A stretch of DNA of 64,000 nucleotides from Raphanus sativus. Lineage: Eukaryota; Streptophyta; Magnoliopsida; Brassicales; Brassicaceae. The number at the start of each line of letters is the position of its first letter. The stretch's first letter is position 1. Positions 55,615-64,000 of the stretch are shown here, one piece after another. The stretch lies in contig NC_079515.1 of NCBI RefSeq assembly GCF_000801105.2, positions 13,640,001 through 13,704,000 on the forward strand, in the 5' to 3' direction. Made by a program: the position numbers and the translations under genes. The notes under the pieces were generated by a model. That model was not told the origin of the DNA and did no database searches. It saw nothing but the letters and a program-made list of their open reading frames with translations.

Positions 55615-58414
55615 ATGGCCGGTAAAGGGAGAAAGAAATCGGGTAAAAGGAAAACCCAAGTACGAGATGATGACCCTGAATTCATCGGCACCCGCTACCA
55701 TGGGATTGAGGAATCACTACCTCTATACAAAGAAAACCCGACACAGCCACAGCTTGATGAACCACTGGGTGGTAATGACGGTGTAGAAGAACTCAACCAA
55801 GATGCCGAAGGTGCTAATGCTCATGAAGAAGAACCCATCGTAGATTCTGAAGTTGCTAATGATGGTGGAGAAGAACTGAACAAAGATTCTGAAGCTGCTA
55901 CGGTTCGTGATGAGGATAGTGATACTGTACAGCCCCGCACTAAGAAACACAGAGGACCAACGAAGATGAAAGATATTGCCAGAGATCCTAATGCACGAAT
56001 AAAAGTGGAGTTCACCGAGTTTGGAGAACCTTGTGGAGAAGGATCAGTTAAGCTTTCTTCTTACTTAGGTCTCTTGGTAAGGGAACATATATGTTCCTGT
56101 CGTCATAGATGATTGGAAAAAAATTGGTGAGGAGCGGAAGACTGTTCTGTGGAAATCTGTTAAGGTATTTCTATTAATGCTCATTGTAAATTATGCTTCT
56201 CTTCATGTATTCTTGTTGCTCTTCAATTTTTATTGTTGCTGTAGTTACGGTTCGAAATCGATGGATAGTTTGAGAAAGCGGCAGTAATGAAACAGATGGG
56301 ATGCTTATGGAGGGCCTCTAAATCACGATTGGTTAATCAGATTATTAAAGCTGATAATAACGCAGAGCGAATGAATTTGCGTCCAGACAATGTTCTAGTG
56401 GCTGAGTGGAGGAAGTTTGTGAAAGCGAAGACTAGTAAAGAGTTCAAGGTATGAAATTTGTACTTAGTTTTATTTTCCATATTCAGCATTGTAACACTTC
56501 TATATAGGCTGTTAGCGATGCATACAAGGAAAGAAGACGTAAGCAGATTTCCCATACATGTAGCCGTAAAGGAATGGTTAGATTGGCAGAAGATTTAGTA
56601 AGTATTTTACTTCTAGTGATATTTAATCGTATAAAAATGTGCATATATTTGACATTGGTTTTTAATAAGATAGCTTGAATCATAATGCAAAAAAAAGAGA
56701 GCTCAGGTGTCGGTGAAGTAAGCAGACTGAATGTATGGGTCAAGTCACGAACTAAAAAGGATGGGACAGCAGTAAACATGGATGCTGCTGAAAAAATAGT
56801 AATTTCTTGTTTCATTAGCTTATTTGACTATGAGATTCGCAGTAGAGTTAAACTACACAAGAGTTTAATCATATATAACTTCAACATGTTTCAGAAAAAG
56901 GCCAATGAGTTTATTCGGTCTGATGATCCAGGAGCATCATCTTCAAACCCAAGAGAAGACACTCTTAGTCAGCTCTTAGGACCTGATAATCCTGGACGCT
57001 TGAGGGCAATGGGTAGAGGAATGAGTGTGACCAAACTTGCTTTGTTCGGCATGCAGAGCAAGCATATGACTGAAATGCAACAGACACAATTTCAGTTGAA
57101 GCAGCAGGTCCACAACTTAGAAGAGGCCCTTGCAGAAATGAATAGTAGAGTAAGTGTTAAAGATTAACTGTCCTTTGGTTATTGTTTTTTTTTTTGCAAA
57201 ATGGTAACCTAGTTTGTATGTCTATTTGCAGCGGTCAGACTCGGTAGTGGGTGAAAATTCACCACCATCAGTAAGTTCTTCTGGATTAAGTTTTTTTCCT
57301 GAACTAGAACGGATTAATAACAATTCTGTTGATGAGTATTTGTAGAGTGTAAACAAAAGGTTTCCACAGCCTAAGTGTATTCTATACGATTGGTGTGACA
57401 AGGAATCCAAAGTAGCAGAGAGTCGTTTGGGCCCTAATTTAGCTAAGGTGGTTGTTAAGACGGCTTTTAAAAAAGATGCATTTCTTTGGAGACCGGCGCC
57501 AAAAATGTATACTATTGGTCATGCTGTAGGAGAAACAGTAGCGTGGCCTCAGGATGCGGTTCTAGTTCTTGACGAGGAGTTCTCTCCAAATGACAATCCA
57601 AGTAATGTAAGATTTTCATTACTCATCTCATTTTGATCTTAAGTTTATGTCTCTAATATCTATTAATGTGTTTCCTATGATGGATTTATTTGTTTGTCAG
57701 AGCCCAGAGACAAAAGAAATGAACAAGTGCAAACTGCTACATTGGCTAACAGATGATGATGAAACAGTTGCTGAAGGTCGTTGGGAGAGTCGTGATCCCA
57801 AAGCCTTGGTGGATGGCCTTCCTCTTGGACCAAATGCTGTTAAAGTATATGTGGATGTGGTAACGGTAACAGAGACATTTCTTTGGCGGCCAACAGAAAA
57901 ACACTCAAACCTTCGCGACTGTTTGAAGACATTTGTAGCATGGCCAGTGAGCAGAGTTTTATTCGAGAATTCAGACACAGAGTCACCAACTACAGCTACT
58001 CCTCATACGCACTCACAAGTTCACACTCCACCAGCTCCTGCTAAGATTTCAAAAACATTTTCACAATCTCCTTCAAGCTCTCAGACCGTTGACATGATAA
58101 AGTTGATAATGGTTACATATTACTTACACTATTCGACATTGTTCTTTTATATAGACTGTGAAAGAGGGTCAGAAGTGCAGACTGTTGGATATTACTGGTG
58201 AAAAGTAGTTGTTGCAGAAGGACGCTGGTCTTCGAACAACCCTGAACAGTTAGTTCATTTCGTTCTGTTGGGCAATAATGCAGTTCGTGTGTGGGTTGAT
58301 GTAGTGAAGGTGAATGATGCTAAGGTTTGGAGGCTAACGTCTGCAATTGAGTGTATGGAGGATGCTATCGGCAGCACTGTAGCATGGCCTGAAGATAAAG
58401 TTGTGATCGTTTGA
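55615..58414 (+). pseudogene. TnpA/Ptta-type CACTA protein with three DUF8039-like repeats
   Basis: Starts MAGKGRKKSGKRKTQ, with an acidic region holding two imperfect repeats (GGNDGVEELNQDAEGA and DGGEELNKDSEAA), then PRTKKHRGPTKMKDIARDPN. The plant-transposase (Ptta/En/Spm) region follows over several exons, with a stop near 56264 (GATGGATAG), a piece with KAVSDAYKERRRKQISH at 56500, and the coiled coil MQQTQFQLKQQVHNLEEALA near 57090. The C-terminus carries three similar units: 57357-57590, 57715-57960 and about 58165-58414, each ending in a VAWP motif. The third has a frame break near 58200. In En/Spm, TnpA binds subterminal repeats and is needed for transposition. Confidence 0.75.
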
Positions 58415-58589
58415 GGTGGAATAAGAACTGTATGGTCTTCTACTTTCATTCCTTTAGTATTAATGAACCTATGGTATTTGTGTTTTTTCTTTGAAACTTA
58501 ATTATGACATTGTATTTCTATTATGGAAAAATGAAATGGATTCAGACTTTGTTTGTTTCTATTTCTGTTTATTTGCTGTAACATGTGAC

Positions 58590-59106
58590 GGATTTATTGT
58601 GTGAAATTGTATCCAAAATAGATGCTACAATTCAAATATACATAAATCAAAACCACATCACCAACAGCATATATGTAGAGCTACTACAACGTAATTCATG
58701 GCTACATAATATAGCTATTTTACAAATATACATAGCAGCCAAAAAATGTTATTATACAATTTTATATAACACGAACTAAATGTTATTATTAACTTTAATA
58801 CAGCTAAAGAGAACAGCTGTTATATAATTTCCTATAACACGAATAAAGTGTTATAAATATAATTAATACAGCATTAGAGAAGAGCTGTTATATAATTTCC
58901 TATAACGCAAGTTTTGTGTCATAAATACAATTAATACAGCATACCGGTAATGCTATTATAGGCCACTCTACAATAGCGTCATTTGAAAACGCTATCGTAT
59001 ATAGGTATCCTATTATAGCGTCAACTATAATAGCATTTATAAAACCGCTATAAAAACCATATAATAGCGTAAACCGTGTGCTATGAAAAGCCATATTTGT
59101 TGTAGT
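58590..59106. repeat. Right subterminal region of the CACTA element
   Basis: Repeated forms of TAATACAGCA, AGCTGTTATATAATTTCC with TATAACACGAA (near 58735-58920), and TATAATAGCG (58930-59080). Together with the left subterminal region these are the expected binding sites for the element's TnpA-like protein. Confidence 0.65.
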
Positions 59107-59109
59107 GAA

Positions 59110-62100
59110 TGGATGTTGATGGGGGATTTTAATGAGATTTTAGATGGGGAAGAGCATTCGGGGTTTGAAGATTCTCCAAGATTACTAGCAGGAATGCGTG
59201 ATTTTCAGGAAGCTGTCAGCTATTGCAGGTTAACAGACATGGGGTTTCAAGGTTCGAGGTTAACCTGGTGTAACAAAAGAGTGGATGGGCTAATTTGTAA
59301 AAAATTGGATCGAGTACTTATTAATGAAGAGTGGCTGACAAACTCGCAGTCTTACAGTGTTTTTGAACCGGGTGGATGCTCTGATCATCTAAGATGTAGA
59401 GTACATTTGAGGAAAGATGAGAAGAAGAAAAGGAAACCCTTTAAGTTCACAAACGCTATTGCAAGAATGCCAGAGTTTGAGATCTTGTTGAGAGAAAAGT
59501 GGAGATATCGAGAAAAGCTTTTTCATTCAACATCAGCTATGTTCAGACTCTATAAATGGTTAAAAGAGCTCAAGCAACCGCTGAGGATGCTTAGTAAGAT
59601 TAAGCTAGGGGATTTGCCAAGAAGAACCAAGGAAGCTTACCAAGATCTTTGTCTAAAGCAACAGGCCACTCTAGCTGACCCGTCTAAGGAAAATATTAAT
59701 GAGGAGTTGCAGGCTTATGAAAAATGGAAAAGATTAGCTGATTTGGAAGAAGAATTCCTGCATCAAAGAGCTAAAATGCACTGGTTGGATACTGGGGATG
59801 GAAATAATAAATTTTCCCATAGCTGGGTGAAGATAAGAGAGGTCAGAAAGCAATTCATGAAATTCACTGTGCGGATGGCTCGATAGCAAAGACAGATGAT
59901 GAAATTCAAACAGAAGCAGTGAGATATTATGATGAGTTTATGAATTTCAAACCGACAGAATTTGAAGGAGCTGAAGTTGATAATCTGAGAAATTTGTTGG
60001 GTTTCCAATGTAGTGAAGAAGATTGTCTTAAGCTTGAGAAGGATGTAACAAAAGAGGAAATCAGGAAAGTAATATTCAAGATGGCAGGAAGTAAAGCTCC
60101 GGGTCCAGACGGTTATACTTATGAGTTCTTCAAGCATTCTTGGCCGATAGTTGGAGATGATATTACAGTTGCTGTACAATCGTTTTTCTGAAAGGATTCT
60201 TACCTAAGGGAGTGAACTCGACTATCCTTGCTCTGATTCCTAAAAAAGAAGAAGCTAAGGAAATGAAAGATTTTCGACCCATCTCCTGCTGTAATGTATT
60301 ATACAAAATCATCTCAAAGCTCTTGGCGAAAAGATTGAAGCTTATTTTGCCAAAGAGTATTGCTGTGAATCAGTCGGCATTTATCAATGAAAGGCTTCTC
60401 ATGGAGAATGTGTTATTGGCAACAGAGCTGGTCAAGGATTACCATAAGGATTCAACTTCACCCCGTTGTGCTATGAAGATTGACATCTCCAAAGCCTTCG
60501 ACTCAGTTCAGTGGTCCTTTTTGATTAACACCTTGAAAGCTATGGGATTGCCGGAGAAATTTATACATTGGATTATATTATGCATCTCTTCTGCTTCATT
60601 CTCAGTGCAGATAAATGGAGAGTTGGCTGGTTATTTTCAAAGCACAAGAGGACTGAGACAGGGATGTTCTTTATCACCTTATCTCTTCGTTATATGTATG
60701 AACGTTTTATCAAAGATGATTGATGAAGCTGCGCGCAAGAAGAAAATTGGGTACCATCCAAGTTGTAAAAATATGGAGCTTACCCAATTATGTTTCGCTG
60801 ATGACTTGATGGTGTTCTCAGATGGTAAGAAGAGATCAGTGGAGGGTATCTTGGAGATTTTTGATGAGTTTGACAAGATGACAGGATTAAAAATAAGTTA
60901 GGAGAAATCCACTCTTTTCATGGTCGGAGTTTCCTCTCAACAGTTTGAAGAGATCATTCATCAGTACCCTTTTAGCACTGGCTCCTTACCGGTGAGATAC
61001 CTAGGACTTCCTCTCATGACTAAAAGAATGACTGTTTGTGACTTTCTTCCACTCGTTGAAAAGATAAGGAAAAGAATCAGTTCTTGGACAAACAGGTATA
61101 TGTCGTACGCAGGGAGATTGCAGTTGATTAATTCTGTGATTGCAAGTTTAGCAAATTTTTGGATGTCAGCTTTTAGACTCCCTAGTGCCTGTTTGAAAGA
61201 TGTGGAGAAACTCTGTTCAGCGTTCTTATGGTCTGGATCGAATCTTAATGGAAGAAAAGCAAAAATTGCTTGGGACGATATTTGTTGTCCGAGACAGGAA
61301 GGAGGTTTGGGTGTTAAGAGATTGAAGGAGGTAAATCTTGTTTGCAGTTTAAAGCTTATATGGAGAATTTTATCAGCAAATACACTTTGGGTAAATTGGA
61401 TAAAAGTCTATTTGATCAGGAAGGGTTCAATCTGGTCTGTTAGAGATAATACTCAAACAGGCTCGTGGATGTGGAGAAAAATTCTCAAATGCAGAGACTT
61501 GGCAAAGCAAATGTACAGAGTGGAAGTGAAGAATGGCATAAAAGCTTCGTTCTGGTACGAATTGTGGTCTTCTTTGGGTGTTTGAGAGACTTGCTGTGTG
61601 ATAGAGACTATATTGACATGGTGATATCGATCAATGCAAAGGTGGTGGAGTGTAGTAGACATCGAAAACGACATCACAGATTCCCCATTTTCAACAGAGT
61701 AGAAGAAGAAATAGAAAGATTTAAAGCTAATATCACAGAAGAAGAAGATATTTCTTTATGGAGAAATAGTAAAGGAGCATACAAGAAATCTTTTTCATCA
61801 AAAGAAACTTGGCAAGTGATCAGAGAAAAGCGCCAAGACTGCTACTGGTATAAAGCTGTTTGGTTCAAGCACGCTACTCCGAAATTTTCTTTCATATTTT
61901 GGATGGCAATGAGGGAGAGGCTCACAACAGGAGAGAGAATGAGTAAGTGGGGAGGGAATGTTGATACCACTTGCGTGCTCTGTCAGGATCCTTTTGAGAC
62001 ATTGACTCATCTATTTTTTGAATGCCCTTACTCAACGCAAATATGGGAAACTCTGATGAAAGGGGTCATGGGAGCTCACTATACATCGAGCTGGAGAAGT

Positions 62101-62349
62101 ATCATTAGACTAGCGCTGGATAATAACCAGGGTAAAATCAGATTATTTGTCTTGAGATACTGTCTTCAAGCTGCTGTACATACTGTATGGCGAGAGAGAA
62201 ACAGGAGGAGGCATGGAGAGCCTCAGTCGCCAGTGTATTTATTGGTTAAACTGATTGATAAAAATATGAGGAACAAGTTCTCGATTCTGAGGGAGAAGGG
62301 AGTAAGCGAGTATGAGAGGGGTATGGCTTATTGGTTTAGTACACGATGA
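59110..62349 (+). pseudogene. LINE ORF2, rest of endonuclease, reverse transcriptase and zf-RVT
   Basis: The endonuclease end WMLMGDFNEILDGEEHSG and RVLINEEWL, SDHLRCRVHL lie at 59110-59400. Next is a linker with WLDTGDGNNKFSH, then the reverse transcriptase: GSKAPGPDGYTYEFFKHSW (60090), FRPISCCNVLYKIISKLLA (60270), DISKAFDSVQWSFLINTL (60482), GLRQGCSLSPYLFVICMN (60650) and the active-site FADDLMVFSDG (60794). YLGLPLMTKRMT and WDDICCPRQEGGLG follow, then a zf-RVT domain with FWMAMRERLTTGERMSKW and CVLCQDPFETLTHLFFECP (about 61900-62030). Frameshifts or stops lie near 59884, 60191, 60899 and 61583. Confidence 0.92.
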
Positions 62350-62382
62350 TATCTTGTGATGGATGGGTGTTTTATGCAATTT

Positions 62383-62553
62383 CAGTAGGTGTGAGAGCTG
62401 AATCTAGTAGGAGTGAGAGCTGGCTACTTAGTAGGAGTGTGAGCTAAGTAGAGTATTGAGAAGAAGATGAGGTTTGAAGAGGGAATCAGTAGGAGTGAGA
62501 GCTGATAAAGACCAGTAGGAGTGAGTGATGGCTATCTAGTAGGAGTGAGAGCT
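62383..62553 (+). repeat. LINE 3' UTR short repeats (AGTAGGAGTGAGAGCT, six copies)
   Basis: Copies near 62384, 62406, 62430, 62488, 62514 and 62538, spaced 22-58 bp. The consensus is (C/T)AGTAGGAGTGAGAGCT; some copies have GTGTGAGCT or GTGAGTGATGG. They lie between the ORF2 stop and the poly-A tract. Confidence 0.85.
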
Positions 62554-62741
62554 AGAGATAATATGGAGAAGAAGTTTGAAGTAAAGATGAGGAAGAAAGA
62601 GTTGAAGTAAAGAGTCTCTAGTTTAGTCTTACTTCAATATTGTTTAGAAATGATTGGAAAAGTCACACATAGTTGTAACAAAGACATTTTTCTTTTGAAT
62701 TAAATTTAACATTCAATTTAAAAAAAAAATTAAACAGAGAC

Positions 62742-63470
62742 TTTATTGTAATTTACTAAAGGTGTACAAACATTCTATTAATTTTTTAAAAAATGTATGT
62801 TATTCTAGTAATAAACCAACTTTTCTATAACAGTAATTCTAGTATTAATTTTCTCTATTATTAATACTCAAAGGATAACATATACAAGTAAAGATCATTG
62901 ATATTCAAAGAACCTACCAGTATCCATCCAGATTAAATCTGTTTTTTCATCACTACCATCTTCTAAAATCTAAGATACATCGCATCCACCATCATCTTCA
63001 GGTGATGCGATGTCATTTAATTCCCCTCCATTTTTCATTTTCACCTTCATCATTGTCTTCTTCTTATATCTCTTTCTCTCAAGATTTCTAAAACCCCCTT
63101 TCAAAGATCTTCAAGTTAAAAAAGAAGATGACGATGAAAGGAAAGAGAGACAAATAAATATTTTGTATAATTTTCTGTGTTCTTAGTATATTTAAGAGTG
63201 AATTACGTTGAGAGACACATTGTGACTTTGGTTTTCGTTAACAGACACATTCTCTAGTTGGGACACATTCTTTGACCAGGTGTAATTTTTCGGACAGAAA
63301 TAACCATATTTTTTTCTAAAGAGAAGTGTGTAACTTTTAAAGAGGTAACTTTAAGATTTTTGACTAAGTTTCCGTTCAGTTGCAATAAATGATAAATGAG
63401 TTAAGTCAAAAAGTAGGTGTATGGGATAAAATGATTTTTTTTTGGTCGTTGGAATAAAAGCTAAAGATCT
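62742..63470. other. AT-rich flank right of the LINE
   Basis: No supportable gene. Contains a CT-rich part (about 62925-63100) with a GATGCGATGTCA segment, and otherwise unstructured AT-rich DNA. Confidence 0.45.
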
Positions 63471-63479
63471 AACAGCGGC

Positions 63480-64000
63480 AGACATGTTAGAGTGCTACGA
63501 GGGTGTTTGGTAGATGGTGAAGGATACGAAAGTGGTGAAAGTAGAGGAAGACATCTTTTTCGCCAGAGCTTGGATTTGTGTTGAGAGATACGGTGAAAGA
63601 GAAGGTAAGAAGATTTCACTATAACTCTCTAACATTACAAATCTTTTTTTCCTTTATACAACTTTTTGTGAGATATAATTTATATGGACACGAAAATGTT
63701 ACAAAATTTATGTAGACAAGTTTCTGTGTACACAATTTGGTGGACAAGGCTGTTACTTTGATTTGGAAGGGATTGGGTTGAGTATTGAATCAGTGGTTAG
63801 GTTTGTGGTGGACACGCAGTTGTGGACATTAGATGAAGATAGGCATGAGTATGCAATATGTTAGTTAAATATCAAAAGAGCCACACATACTGAGTTCGTG
63901 AAATTAAACTACATGAGTAGACATAAGCCGAATGGCACATTAAGAGCAAAACAAAAGGTGCCCATTAGGTGTATCATGTGTGGCTGTGGGAGACGGGTTG
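63480..64000 (+). pseudogene. Unidentified coding-like fragments at the window edge
   Basis: One frame reads DMLECYEGVW, a TAG, then VKDTKVVKVEEDIFFARAWI and CVERYGEREG (about 63482-63605), followed by GT-containing sequence that may be a donor. A later frame reads GQGCYFDLEGIGLSIESVV and TQLWTLDEDRHEYA (about 63743-63860). Another reads KLNYMSRHKPNGTLRAKQKV with CIMCGCGRR at the very edge. They look like a decayed multi-exon gene or a transposon ORF. I do not recognise the family. The part beyond the window might settle it. Confidence 0.3.

Larger units (their letters stand above)
50810..59106 (+). mobile_element. CACTA (En/Spm) element with intact TIRs and TSD, inserted in LINE ORF2
   Basis: Left end CACTACAACAAATATAGG, right end CCATATTTGTTGTAGTG, the inverse repeat with small differences. 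A 3-bp target duplication AAT (50807-50809, 59107-59109) is typical of CACTA elements. Removing it restores the LINE endonuclease frame order, although a homopolymer A run next to the site leaves it one base out. It encodes a TNP2-like transposase (51839-55493) and a second gene of the TnpA/Ptta type (55615-58414), both on + and both broken. Subterminal regions hold repeated AATAGC boxes. Confidence 0.93.
49072..62728 (+). mobile_element. L1-type LINE, full-length, split by a CACTA element
   Basis: Order: 5' UTR, ORF1 (49188-50396), ORF2 (starts 50396, resumes 59110, ends 62349), 3' UTR with short repeats, then a poly-A tract (about 62719-62729). A candidate target duplication ATTAACCAGAGAC / ATTAAACAGAGAC (49059-49071, 62729-62741; one mismatch in 13) flanks it, as expected for target-primed insertion. 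Without the 8.3-kb CACTA insertion the LINE is about 5.4 kb, normal for plant L1 elements. Stops and frameshifts in both ORFs make it inactive. Confidence 0.85.

Noticed and set aside
62383..62553. Short interspersed repeats resembling a CRISPR array
   Set aside because: Irregular spacing, in the 3' UTR of a LINE, no cas genes, plant sequence.

Overview
The window looks like pericentromeric or otherwise TE-dense euchromatin of a Brassicaceae plant, most likely a Brassica. The few host-gene pieces are split by introns with GT-AG ends: a KNL1-like kinetochore gene (5' truncated by the window), a TIR-PP2 (phloem-protein-2-like) gene, a long-chain acyl-CoA synthetase fragment of LACS8/LACS9 type, and the first exon of NUP133. 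From memory, Arabidopsis KNL1, LACS8 and NUP133 all lie on the short arm of chromosome 2, so these pieces probably mark one ancestral syntenic block that transposons have inflated and broken.

Layout. 49-1559: KNL1-like 3' exons on +. 2288-10709: very AT-rich block with Helitron-type ends, full of internal repeats. 11500-12050: start of an LTR retroelement (primer-binding site plus a broken gag). 14539-14941: a complete 393-bp TRIM element. 16618-17147: direct repeat, followed by a long (GA)n. 17374-22206: complete Ty1/copia element on - with one long open polyprotein. 22576-23282: short hAT-like element. 23298-26122: TIR-PP2 gene on -, with a second hAT-like element in intron 1. 26770-29780: broken LINE ORF1-like sequence split by a third hAT-like element. 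29758-30220: gypsy LTR fragment on -. About 30362-34319: decayed CACTA element on -, whose TIR abuts the LACS fragment (34322-34655). 36311-36609: NUP133 5' end, interrupted by a direct-repeat-flanked retroelement (36610-39428). 39668-48896: complete Ty3/gypsy-type element with 1357-bp LTRs and a 5-bp target duplication; it has gag and protease but no reverse transcriptase or integrase. 49059-62741: L1-type LINE with a candidate 13-bp target duplication, split in its endonuclease domain by an 8.3-kb CACTA element (50810-59106). 62742-64000: AT-rich sequence ending in unidentified coding-like fragments.

The genes do not form an operon or pathway. The common theme is nested insertion: host exon, then retroelement; LINE, then CACTA; host intron, then hAT. 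Most element genes carry stops and frameshifts. The copia polyprotein is the exception, although one zinc-binding cysteine of its integrase looks lost.

The least explained signal is a palindromic core, TCGATCGA, often extended to TCGATCGAC. It recurs dozens of times across the gypsy-type element in the LTRs and in the coding part, and it is read in more than one frame. That points to a function or spread at the DNA level. The same element replaces its pol region with a long ORF of unknown function.
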